In this document: positions 50,849 through 58,725 of the stretch, piece by piece | Numbering within the stretch: position 1 is the stretch's first letter | How the letters are laid out: each line of letters starts with the position of its first letter | From: CAVTHK01 sp964552235 | GTDB taxonomy: Bacteria > Spirochaetota > Spirochaetia > SZUA-6 > CAVTHK01 | Direction of reading: 5' to 3' | Length of the DNA: 64,000 nt | Assembly: GCA_964552235.1 (NCBI GenBank) | Contig: CAZKGO010000010.1 | Span: 26,357 to 90,356, forward strand | Translations under genes and position numbers: made by a program | Notes under the pieces: generated by a model | What the model saw: only the letters and a program-made list of their open reading frames with translations | Told to the model about the DNA's origin: nothing | The model's database searches: none

Positions 50849-52162
50849 CTACTTGCGCGTCTTCATCTCGGCCGCCTTGTCGGCCAGATCCTTCATAAAG
50901 GCGTCGGCGGCCTGCTCCGGGGTGAGCTTGCGGTAGCCGACCTTCTGGACGTAGTCCTCGATGATGGCCACCACTTCCCGGTTCTGGCTCAGGGCGCCCT
51001 CGGGGCCGCCCGAGAAGGGCAGCGAGGCCTCGACCAGCTTGACGATCAGGGGATCCATCAGCTTCTCCTGGGCCAGGATGTCCCTCGCTTTCTTGACCGC
51101 AGGCAGCCCGCGGGAGTCCTTGAGAGTCAGGATCGCCTCCCGGTCGTTCAGCATCCAGTCGACGAGCTTGATCGCCTCCTCCTTGTTGGGCGAAGCGGCG
51201 TTCACGGTGATCATCATCGTCGGGGCGGTGATGAGGCCCGGGTTCTTGGCGTTCTTCATCACCGGGTACCGGGCCACGCCGAGCTCGAACTTGCTCGCCG
51301 CCTTGATCCGCGGCAGGATCGAGCTCGAGGGAGCCGCGATGGCGTAGACCTGGTTGAGCCAGTTCGGCGTCTGATCGGCGTAGACCTTTTCGAAGGGCAC
51401 CGTCTCCTCCAGGGGCGGCATCGTGCCGGTCTCGATGAGCCTGCGCAGGTAGTCAAAGGTCTCGACGATATCGGCCCGCGCGAAGCCGAGGGTGTAGTCG
51501 GGCTTGACCAGGTCGTTGCCGGTCCGCTGCTTGATCTGCACCTTGACCATGTAGGTGAAGTAATCCTTGTTGCCGTAGAAGAAGGCGTACTTGCTCTTGT
51601 CGTAGGCCTTCATCTTGGCTCCGGCGGCCAGCACGCTGTCCCAGTCCCAGTTGTCGTTGATGTCGATGCCGGCCTTCTGCACCAGGTCCTTGTTGTAGAT
51701 GAGCCCGATGGCGTTGACCCCCATCGGCAGCCCGATGAGGAAGTCCCCCACAGCGGCCCAGTCGCGGGCGAACTTCATGTCGATCCCGCTCATGTCGATC
51801 TTCCCGGAGAGTGTGTTCATGTTGACGAACCAGCTCTTGTTCTGCGTGAGCAGGTCGTAGACCCACTTGAAGTCGACCTGGAACACGTCGGGCGCCGTGC
51901 CTCCGTTGAGCTGCGTGAGCAGCTTCTGGTAGAAGGTGGCGAACTGCCCGTACTCGCCGTCGATCGTCACATTGGGGAACTTCTTGTTGTAGAGCTCGAG
52001 GGCGGCCAGGGTAGCCTTGTGGCGGTCGTCGCCGCCCCACCAGGAAAAGCGCATCTTGACCTGTTTGGGCGCCGCGGCGGCCTGTTCCGCCTGCGGGCTC
52101 GCATACAGGACGCTGGTGAGCAGCAGGCCCAGGCACGCAGCCACGATCGCGATCTTCTTCAT
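50849..52162 (-). CDS. Sugar ABC importer solute-binding protein (family 1)
   Basis: A 437-residue exported protein, ATG 52162 after AGGAGGCT. The signal peptide ends near VLYASPQAEQ. VKMRFSWWGGDDRHKATLAAL, KKFPNVTIDGEYGQFATFYQKL and FQVDFKWVYDLL are typical of family 1 carbohydrate-binding proteins. It opens the importer/GH67-like operon. The ligand is not known; linked enzymes suggest an acidic oligosaccharide. The 140-nt stretch upstream to the cupin stop contains a G-rich tract near 52260-52270 but no clear promoter. Confidence 0.92.
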   Translation of the reverse strand: MKKIAIVAACLGLLLTSVLYASPQAEQAAAAPKQVKMRFSWWGGDDRHKATLAALELYNKKFPNVTIDGEYGQFATFYQKLLTQLNGGTAPDVFQVDFKWVYDLLTQNKSWFVNMNTLSGKIDMSGIDMKFARDWAAVGDFLIGLPMGVNAIGLIYNKDLVQKAGIDINDNWDWDSVLAAGAKMKAYDKSKYAFFYGNKDYFTYMVKVQIKQRTGNDLVKPDYTLGFARADIVETFDYLRRLIETGTMPPLEETVPFEKVYADQTPNWLNQVYAIAAPSSSILPRIKAASKFELGVARYPVMKNAKNPGLITAPTMMITVNAASPNKEEAIKLVDWMLNDREAILTLKDSRGLPAVKKARDILAQEKLMDPLIVKLVEASLPFSGGPEGALSQNREVVAIIEDYVQKVGYRKLTPEQAADAFMKDLADKAAEMKTRK

Positions 52163-52302
52163 AGCAGCCTCCTATCGGGTGTTCTCGCGCGGGCGGCCGT
52201 CTCGCCGGCCGCCCGCGGCCAAGCCAACAGATCGAAACGGGCGTACGCCACCTGCGGCCGCGGGGGGGGCGAAGCGGGCCCGCCCCTGCGCCGCAGCAGT
52301 CG

Positions 52303-52689
52303 CTAGTGATGGTGCTCCTTCGCGTAGGCGACGGCCGCCGCCTTGTCGCGGTGGATCGTGCCGTCAGGGTGCTCGGGCGGCGCATAGATCGTGTAGAGCT
52401 TGAGCGGCTCCTTGCGCGAGGTGTTGACGACGTTGTGCCGCGTCCCGGCAGGCACGACCACCGCCGAGCCGTCCTCGAGCTTGTACTCCTTGTCGTCGAG
52501 GATCGCCGTCCCCTGCCCCGCCTCGACGCGAATGAACTGGTCGATGTCGTCGTGGGTTTCCAGGCCGATGTCCTCGCCGGGGCCGAGCGACATCACCACC
52601 AGTTGGCTGTGCGGCCCGGTGAACAGCACCTGGCGGAAGTTCTTGTTCTCCAGCGTCTTCTTCTCGATGTCCGTCCAGTATCCTGCCAT
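52303..52689 (-). CDS. Small single-domain cupin
   Basis: A 128-residue cupin, ATG 52689. The first motif has G-x-D-I-G-L-E-T-H-D-D (GEDIGLETHDDIDQFIRVEAG) and the second VVVPAGTRHNVVN; together they supply the His/Glu metal ligands. Such small cupins act as sugar isomerases, epimerases or sensors. This one resembles stand-alone cupins with the tail EHPDGTIHRDKAAA, a widespread group without an agreed function. It lies between the fructuronate-reductase-like gene and the importer, all on one strand, and has its own putative promoter. Confidence 0.87.
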   Translation of the reverse strand: MAGYWTDIEKKTLENKNFRQVLFTGPHSQLVVMSLGPGEDIGLETHDDIDQFIRVEAGQGTAILDDKEYKLEDGSAVVVPAGTRHNVVNTSRKEPLKLYTIYAPPEHPDGTIHRDKAAAVAYAKEHHH

Positions 52690-52713
52690 TTCTTTCTCTT
52701 TCTCCTTGAGCCC

Positions 52714-52743
52714 AGTATAGCCGCCCTTGGCGGAGGCGGGCAA
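52714..52743 (-). promoter_or_regulatory. Putative promoter of the cupin/importer/GH67-like run
   Basis: On the minus strand TTGCCC, an 18-nt spacer and TATACT followed by GGG, 24 nt before the cupin start. It repeats the layout of the promoter at 23623-23652 of the other sugar importer. Confidence 0.5.
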
Positions 52744-52761
52744 ACCCGCCGGCCGCGCACG

Positions 52762-54246
52762 CTACGCGCTCTCCCCCTGCTGCCTCAGAAAGCGGCCGAG
52801 CGCGGCGCGCACCCCGTTGCCGCGGATGTCCCGCAGGTACCCGCTCACCCGATCCACGTACCGCTGGTCGCGGGCTACCCGCTCGGGGAAGATACCCTCG
52901 AGGGACAGGAAAGGACGGGCGTCGTCGACAGAGCGAACGGCGGCCTCGCGCATGCGCTCGGCCTGCCTGTCGTCCACGGCGATCGGCGCCCCGCTTTCGT
53001 CGACGGCGGTGGCAAAACGGATCCACGCTGCGTTGGAAAAGGCGATGTGCGGGGCGGGCTGCCCCGCATCGAGCAGGTCGACGAGGGTGAGCAGCAGCAT
53101 GTTCGGAATGCGGTTGGAGCTGTCCATGGTCAGGCGGTACACCTGGTCGCGGATCGCCTGGTTGGAGAAGCGCTCGACGAGCGTCGCCTTGTATTGCGCC
53201 AGGTCGACGCCCGGCACGGCTCCCACGGTGGGAGTGGCCTCCTCCATGAACCCCACGACGAAGGCTCGGACCTGGGGATCCGCCATCGCCTGGTCGACGT
53301 CGCGGTAGCCGGCGAGGTAGGCCATGTGCGAGAGGGCCATGTGAGCGCCGTTGAGCAGCCGGATCTTCATCCGCTCGTAGGGAATCACGCTCGGCACGAA
53401 GCTCGCCCCCCCGATCGTCCAGTCGGGCCGCCCGCGCGTGAACCGGTCTTCCACGAACCACTGGCGGAAGTCCTCGCAGACCACCGGCCAGGCGTCCACC
53501 ACCCCGTAGTCGCGGGCCAGCTCCTCGCGGTGCTCATCGCGCGTGATCGGGGTGATGCGATCGACCATCGTGTTGGGAAAGAGCACGTCGGCCTCGACGA
53601 ACCGCGCCAGATCCCGATCGCGCTCGGCGGCAAAGGCGAGCACGAGGCGGCGCAGCATCTCGCCGTTGTGCGGCAGGTTGTCGCAGGAGACGATCGTGGG
53701 CGGCGCGCCCCTGCGCCGGCGGACGCGGTCGAGGGCCTCGGCGATGCAGCCGATGACGGTCACCGGCCGCGTCGGGTGAGCCAGGTCGTGGACGACGCCG
53801 GGGTTCAACCGGTCGAGCTCGCGCCTGCTGTCGTAGCAGTAGCCGTCCTCGGTGACGGTGAGGGAGATGATGCGGGTGTCCTGGCCGCTCATCGCGTCGA
53901 CCACGCTCGCCGTCGACTGGCCGCCGTAGCGGTACTCGACCATCGAGCCGATCACCCGCGCCTCGGCGCCCCGGCTGCCCTTGGAGAGCACCGTGTAAAG
54001 GCAATCCTGGCTCAAGAGGGCGTCGCGCATGGCCGCGTCGCGCTCCTGGATGCCCGCGCCGACGATGCCCCACTCGCGCGCTCCTGCGGCCAGGGCCTCG
54101 TCGGTGTACACGGCCTGGTGGGCCCGATGAAAGCCGCCCACGCCGATGTGGACGATGCCGCGCTTGAGACCGCGGCGCTCGTAGCCGGGCAGGACGACCT
54201 TTCCGCCCGCCAGGCGCGCCAGGTTGCCGTCGCTCAACTTGACCAT
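52762..54246 (-). CDS. Mannitol dehydrogenase-family oxidoreductase (fructuronate/mannonate or mannitol type)
   Basis: A 494-residue polyol-specific long-chain dehydrogenase. ATG 54246 is preferred over GTG 54255 because GGGGGTG sits six bases upstream. The NAD-binding IVHIGVGGFHRAHQAVY and the catalytic K-x-x-x-x-N-x-x-H segment (MKIRLLNGAHMALSHMAYL) are intact. The family covers mannitol 2-dehydrogenase, fructuronate reductase (UxuB/YeiQ) and tagaturonate reductase; sequence alone does not choose. Its position just upstream of a putative alpha-glucuronidase locus favours fructuronate reductase. It begins 5 nt after a truncated flavoprotein gene. Confidence 0.88.
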   Translation of the reverse strand: MVKLSDGNLARLAGGKVVLPGYERRGLKRGIVHIGVGGFHRAHQAVYTDEALAAGAREWGIVGAGIQERDAAMRDALLSQDCLYTVLSKGSRGAEARVIGSMVEYRYGGQSTASVVDAMSGQDTRIISLTVTEDGYCYDSRRELDRLNPGVVHDLAHPTRPVTVIGCIAEALDRVRRRRGAPPTIVSCDNLPHNGEMLRRLVLAFAAERDRDLARFVEADVLFPNTMVDRITPITRDEHREELARDYGVVDAWPVVCEDFRQWFVEDRFTRGRPDWTIGGASFVPSVIPYERMKIRLLNGAHMALSHMAYLAGYRDVDQAMADPQVRAFVVGFMEEATPTVGAVPGVDLAQYKATLVERFSNQAIRDQVYRLTMDSSNRIPNMLLLTLVDLLDAGQPAPHIAFSNAAWIRFATAVDESGAPIAVDDRQAERMREAAVRSVDDARPFLSLEGIFPERVARDQRYVDRVSGYLRDIRGNGVRAALGRFLRQQGESA

Positions 54247-54251
54247 GCGAT

Positions 54252-55130
54252 TCACCCCCGCGATCGATCGGGACCCACTTTGCCGGAAGCGGGCGCTCGA
54301 GGCAAGCGTCGCGCGGCAGCGCTGCGGCCGGCCAGCAATCCAGTGGAGAAGGCGGCCTGCAGGTTGTAGCCGCCGGTGTCGCCGTCGATGTCGAGGGTCT
54401 CGCCGGCCACAAAGAGCCCCGGCACGATCCGCGACTCCATCGTGGCCGGATCGACCTCCTCGAGCCTCACGCCGCCCCGCGTGACCATCGCCTCATCCCA
54501 GCCGCCGAGCCGCTCCACGGTGACGGCAGAGGCGAGCAGGCGCTCGGCGAGCAGCCTGCGACGCCGGCGGTCGAGGTCGGCGGCCCTCAGGTCCTCGGCA
54601 ATGGCGCAGGCCTGCAGCACGCGCACGAGGACGCGAGCCGGCACGGCAAGCCCGGCGAGGGCCCCGGCCACCCGCCGGCGACCGTGGGCTGCGGTCGCGA
54701 CCGCGAGGCCCCGCCCGCTGCGCTCGATCGCGGCCGCCGCCTCGCCGAAGCGGATCGCGACGGCCGGCCGGCGGCACTCTTGCAGCAGCGCCCGCCTCAC
54801 GTCGTCCGCGCGCATCGTGGCCGGATAGAGCCTGCCGCCTTCGTCCTCGACGAGCCCCAGGCCGTGCCGCTCGAGGAGCGCCGCGAGGTCAGCGCTCGCA
54901 AAGGCGTGGAGCGCCCGCTTGAGAAAGCGCCCCTGGCCCGGGCCGTAGTGCTCGAGCAGCTCGTCGACGGAGCCGGCGTGGCTCACGTTGCAGCGGCCGC
55001 CCGCGGTGAGCAGCAGCTTGCGGCCCGCGGCGGCGTTCTTTTCCAGCACCACGACGCGGGCGCCGGCGGCCGAGGCGCCGACGGCGGCCAGCAGGCCGGC
55101 GGGCCCGGCCCCGATCACGATCACCGGCAT
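54252..55130 (-). CDS. BaiN/HI0933-family FAD oxidoreductase, apparently with an internal deletion
   Basis: A 292-residue open frame, about 110-130 residues shorter than the usual ~400-420. The N-terminal FAD site (IVIGAGPAGLLAAVGA, GRKLLLTAGGRCNVSH) and the C-terminal part (TRGGVRLEEVDPATMESRIV, GETLDIDGDTGGYNLQAAFS) fit the family well. Between about residues 145 and 155 the sequence jumps from the first beta region to the late helical part, skipping the A-T-G-G-x-S-x-P-x-x-G-S-T-G-D-G and L-F-T-H-x-G-x-S-G-P segments. The frame is kept. It may be a decayed gene or a shortened variant; FAD binding might survive but the substrate domain is gone. Confidence 0.7.
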   Translation of the reverse strand: MPVIVIGAGPAGLLAAVGASAAGARVVVLEKNAAAGRKLLLTAGGRCNVSHAGSVDELLEHYGPGQGRFLKRALHAFASADLAALLERHGLGLVEDEGGRLYPATMRADDVRRALLQECRRPAVAIRFGEAAAAIERSGRGLAVATAAHGRRRVAGALAGLAVPARVLVRVLQACAIAEDLRAADLDRRRRRLLAERLLASAVTVERLGGWDEAMVTRGGVRLEEVDPATMESRIVPGLFVAGETLDIDGDTGGYNLQAAFSTGLLAGRSAAARRLPRAPASGKVGPDRSRG

Positions 55131-55136
55131 GGCGGC

Positions 55137-55568
55137 TCAGCGGCCGAAGACTCGCACCGCCTCCTCCATCCGCGCGGCCGCCGAAGCGCCGAACGGGCAG
55201 CGGCTCTCGCACACCAGACAGGCCGTGCAGTCCAATGCGTGAGCGGAGAGCGCCTCGTATTCGGCGGCCGCCGCGGCCGCGGTCGCGGCTTCGGCTATGT
55301 CGAGCAGCCGCAGGAGGGCGCCGACGCGGATGCCGGCCTGCTCGCAGGCGAGAAAGAGCGCAGCCCGCTCCTCGGAGGGCTTGCCCGCTTCCAGCAGCGC
55401 CCGGCCCTCGTCGCTGACAAGAGTCAGGTCCACGAGGCTGATACCGCCGGCGGCCGCGGCAGCGACCGTGTCCGCCACCGCCGAGGCGTCCGGCTCGTCG
55501 AGGTGCTCCGCGCCGAGGCTCACCTCGCTCACCGCGAGGCCCGTGCGGCCCGATCGCCTGTCGTCCAT
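55137..55568 (-). CDS. Truncated 4Fe-4S aldo/keto reductase (barrel centre missing)
   Basis: A 143-residue open frame. It starts like an AKR (RRSGRTGLAVSEVSLGAEHL, then AAAAGGISLVDLT) and ends like the ferredoxin-type AKRs, with CTACLVCESRCPFG (a CxxCxxCxxxCP iron-sulfur motif) and MEEAVRVFGR. Family members are about 370 residues; here more than 200 are missing, including the catalytic Lys and His. The frame is unbroken. Together with the flavoprotein downstream (6 nt away) it suggests a degraded redox pair. It might still make a small iron-sulfur protein, but I consider it more likely a relic. Confidence 0.6.
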   Translation of the reverse strand: MDDRRSGRTGLAVSEVSLGAEHLDEPDASAVADTVAAAAAGGISLVDLTLVSDEGRALLEAGKPSEERAALFLACEQAGIRVGALLRLLDIAEAATAAAAAAEYEALSAHALDCTACLVCESRCPFGASAAARMEEAVRVFGR

Positions 55569-55769
55569 AGGCGATCATAGGAAGAGGCGAGGCGGCGCGC
55601 CAGTCTGCGCCGCAGCGGTGCCTTGACCGGCCGCGCCTGGCGCGGTTACTCTCGCCGCAACGGCCGGCGGGCACGCACGCCGGCGCGCGTGCCCGGACCT
55701 CGAGCGGCCGATGCCGATCCGAGCCGCGGCGCATGTGAGGCCGGCCGGGAGCTGGCCAGGGAGGCAGGA

Positions 55770-56975
55770 ATGGACTTCGATTTCCTCAAGAAGCTGCTCA
55801 AGAAATCCGACAGCAAGATGATCCTGCTGATCATGGACGGCCTGGGAGGGCTGCCGGAGGCGCCCGGCGGGCTCACCGAGCTGGAATCGGCCAGGACGCC
55901 CAACCTCGACCGCCTCGCCGCCGAGGGCATCTGCGGCCTCCACGTGCCGTGCGGCGCCGGCATCACTCCGGGCAGCGGGCCGGCTCACCTCGGGGTCTTC
56001 GGCTACGACCCGCTCAAGTACGTCGTCGGCCGCGGCGCGCTGTCGGCCGTGGGCGTCGACTTCGACCTCAGGAACGACGACGTGGCCGCGCGGGGCAACT
56101 TCTGCACGCTGGATTCCAGCGGCAAGATCACCGACCGCCGGGCGGGCCGCATCCCCACCGAGAAGAACGAAGAGCTGTGCAAACTGCTGCGCGGCATCAA
56201 GCTGCAGGGCGCCGAGCTGTTCGTCGAGACCGAGAAAGAGCACCGCTTCCTGATCGTGCTGCGCGGCTCGGGGCTTTCGGGCAGCGTCGGGGACACCGAC
56301 CCCCAGCACGAAGGCTACGCGCCGCTGGAGCCCAAAGCGCTCGCACCGGAAGCCGAAAAGACCGCGAAGATCCTCAAGGACTTCGTCGCCCAGGCGACCA
56401 AAGTGCTCTCGGGCCATGCGCCGGCCAACGGCGTGATCCTGCGCGGCTTCGACAAGCGGCCCAACTGGCCGCCGATGAAAGAAGTCTACGGCGTGCGCGC
56501 GGCCGCGGTCGCCGCCTACCCGATGTACCGGGGGCTGGCCAGGCTGGTGGGCATGCAGGCGCTGCCGGTTCATGACGGGGTCAAGGAGCAGTTCAACGCG
56601 GTCAAGAAGGCGTGGAAGGACTTCGACTTCTTCTACGTGCACATCAAGAAGGTCGACAGCTACGGCGAGGACGGGAACTTCGAGGCCAGGAGGCACCTCA
56701 TCGAGGAAGTGGACCGGCACCTGGGCATCCTCACTGACCTCGAGCCCGATGTGATCGCGGTCACCGGCGACCACTCGACGCCGGCGGCGATGAAGTCGCA
56801 CAGCTGGCACCCGGTGCCTGCGCTGCTGTGGGCCAAGGTGTGCCGCCCCGACGCCGTCAGGGAGTTCGGCGAGCGCGCCTGCATGGCCGGCGGCCTCGGC
56901 TGCCGCTTCCCGGCCGTCGACCTGATGCCGCTGATGCTGGCCCACGCCGGCCGGCTGGACAAGTACGGGGCCTGA
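55770..56975 (+). CDS. apgM: Cofactor-independent phosphoglycerate mutase, archaeal type
   Basis: A 401-residue alkaline-phosphatase-superfamily mutase. MILLIMDGLGGLPE gives the first metal-binding Asp, ITPGSGPAHLGVFGYDP contains the catalytic Ser, and VIAVTGDHSTPAAMKSHSWHPVP holds the last metal ligands. VGRGALSAVGVDFDL and KKVDSYGEDGNFEARRHLIEEVD are further family landmarks. It interconverts 3- and 2-phosphoglycerate in glycolysis. Start ATG 55770 follows GGAGGCAGGA. The 200 nt upstream, shared with the divergent truncated AKR gene, hold no clear promoter. Confidence 0.93.
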   Translation: MDFDFLKKLLKKSDSKMILLIMDGLGGLPEAPGGLTELESARTPNLDRLAAEGICGLHVPCGAGITPGSGPAHLGVFGYDPLKYVVGRGALSAVGVDFDLRNDDVAARGNFCTLDSSGKITDRRAGRIPTEKNEELCKLLRGIKLQGAELFVETEKEHRFLIVLRGSGLSGSVGDTDPQHEGYAPLEPKALAPEAEKTAKILKDFVAQATKVLSGHAPANGVILRGFDKRPNWPPMKEVYGVRAAAVAAYPMYRGLARLVGMQALPVHDGVKEQFNAVKKAWKDFDFFYVHIKKVDSYGEDGNFEARRHLIEEVDRHLGILTDLEPDVIAVTGDHSTPAAMKSHSWHPVPALLWAKVCRPDAVREFGERACMAGGLGCRFPAVDLMPLMLAHAGRLDKYGA

Positions 56976-57003
56976 GGCCGGGACGGCCGGGGGAGCCCTT
57001 CGT

Positions 57004-58722
57004 CTACACTTGCGAATGAGCCTCGGGCTCGGCGAGGCGCTCGAGCTCGCGCCTGGTCTGCTCGAGCTTCTCGTCGATCTTGCCCGCCCGCTCCAGAGTG
57101 AGCATGATCGGCCGGTCGAGAAAAAAGGCGCCGGTCGCAGTGCACAGCGTCACCAGAAGGCGCAGCGCCTCGGCGACCGGCCTGCCGTTGAGGCCGTCGC
57201 GCGAGACGATGCACTGGTCCCTGCCCGGCAGCGAGAACTCGCGATCGGGCTGGGCGAGGGGCCCCGCGCTCTCCACCGCCTGCTGATCGCCGCGGCGCAG
57301 CGGCGACTCGAGGATCCCCTCGATCTGCGACGCGATCTCCATGAGCACCCGCACCCCTTCGTCGATCTGATGCATCGTCTCCGTTTCGGCCGCCACCGCG
57401 CCCTTGCCGGTGCTCTTGAGGGCGAGCAGCCGCTGGCGGGAGAGCGTGTGCAGGCTGAAGCCGAGCTGGGCCAGGTTGCCGGCGGTCTGGCGCAGGCGCT
57501 GCAGCGAAGCGCCGAAGACCGACGGCGGAAACAGGGCGACCAGCGGGCCGTCGGAGAGCCTCACCCTGCCGGACAGCAGCGGCGTGAGGGCCGCGTCGAA
57601 CGCGGCGAACAGCCGGGGGGCCAGGGCCATGAGGTTGTTGCGGTCGACGGCAAAGGTCGTGCGGGGCCCGTCGCCGGCGGCCGCCGCCGCGTCGTAGAAC
57701 GCCGCGATCGGGGCGAAGTCGGGGTTGCCCACCGAGTCGAGGGGCAGCACGCGCTTGAGGCGCTCGGCCTCCTTTTTCTGCAGCGCCAGCGCGGCGGCCT
57801 GCTTGTGCAGGCTCTGCACGTGGTCGCCGATGCGCATATGGACCGACGGCGGGCAGGCAAAGTCGCGGGCGTTCACGATCTCGCCGAGCTCGGCGAACAC
57901 CAGGTCCTCGAGGCGCAGCATCCGGCGCGCCTTGCAGATGTTGAGCCCGATCAGAAAGTCGTGCAGCGACGGCAGAGCCAGGTCGGGCTTCAGCAGCGTC
58001 TCGACCAGCAGGGCAGCGCGCTCCCGCTCGCCGGTCATCCCGGCTGCGGCCAGGGACGCCTGCAGCGCGCGGGTGGCGCGCTCGACGTAGTCGCCGCGGT
58101 AGTGGAGAACGAAGAAATAGGTCTCGAGGCTGCGGAGGCTGTCCACGAGGTCGCGGTCGCGATAGTCGAGCACGCGGAAATTCACGCTCGTCACCTCGAA
58201 GCACAGCCGCTTGAGCAGCACCACCAGGTTGTAGTCGGCGCGCACGAGGACCGTCCAGCCGATCTCGAGGGCGGCGTCGCAGAGCTTGAGCAGATCGGCG
58301 GCCAGAGGCGCGAGCTGCTCGCGGAACGGCTTCTGCACGGCCGGGTCGAGGCGCACGCCCGGGGGCAACAGCGACGTCTGGAGCGTGTGGCTCCTGCGGG
58401 CAAAGGCGCTGATGCGGCCGTGCTGGCGCATCAGGAACTCGAAGTACGAGGCGCGCCGATGCGGCGTCTTGATCACCGACTTGATGGCGGCCAGCGGCCG
58501 CACGAGCGGCTGCGCGACGGTCTCGCCCTGCTCCTCGAGCTCGGCCATCGCGTCGACACGGCGGATCTCCCTGACCTTGTCGGCGGTCGGCACGTCGCGC
58601 TGCAGCACCTCGGCGACCTGCGCCTGGGTCCTCTCGGCGCGCTGCTTCTGCAGCAGGGTGCCGAGCTCGCTCTGGGCCACCGCTTCTGCGGCCCGGACCT
58701 CCGGGTCCCCCCCGCCGCTCAC
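57004..58722 (-). CDS. Conserved hypothetical protein, 572 residues, possibly spirochaete-specific
   Basis: I cannot assign a function. The GTG start at 58722 lies 3 nt after the Hsp33 stop, so it is probably co-transcribed with it. The protein is soluble and mostly alpha-helical, with heptad-like Leu/Ala spacing in the first 90 residues (EVRAAEAVAQSELGTLLQKQ onward) and the last 50 (LERAGKIDEKLEQTRREL). A central part with SVNFRVLDYRDRDLVDSLR and ARRMLRLEDLVFAELGEIV looks like a compact helical domain. There is no signal peptide or Walker motif. A similar large helical protein family is known to me from spirochaetes, but I cannot name it securely. Confidence 0.75.
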   Translation of the reverse strand: MSGGGDPEVRAAEAVAQSELGTLLQKQRAERTQAQVAEVLQRDVPTADKVREIRRVDAMAELEEQGETVAQPLVRPLAAIKSVIKTPHRRASYFEFLMRQHGRISAFARRSHTLQTSLLPPGVRLDPAVQKPFREQLAPLAADLLKLCDAALEIGWTVLVRADYNLVVLLKRLCFEVTSVNFRVLDYRDRDLVDSLRSLETYFFVLHYRGDYVERATRALQASLAAAGMTGERERAALLVETLLKPDLALPSLHDFLIGLNICKARRMLRLEDLVFAELGEIVNARDFACPPSVHMRIGDHVQSLHKQAAALALQKKEAERLKRVLPLDSVGNPDFAPIAAFYDAAAAAGDGPRTTFAVDRNNLMALAPRLFAAFDAALTPLLSGRVRLSDGPLVALFPPSVFGASLQRLRQTAGNLAQLGFSLHTLSRQRLLALKSTGKGAVAAETETMHQIDEGVRVLMEIASQIEGILESPLRRGDQQAVESAGPLAQPDREFSLPGRDQCIVSRDGLNGRPVAEALRLLVTLCTATGAFFLDRPIMLTLERAGKIDEKLEQTRRELERLAEPEAHSQV

Positions 58723-58725
58723 CGC

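Noticed and set aside
54252..55568. Treating the two shortened redox genes as a novel compact enzyme pair
   Set aside because: Both keep family ends but miss catalytic centres, so decay or assembly error is more likely than a new system; reported as truncations instead.
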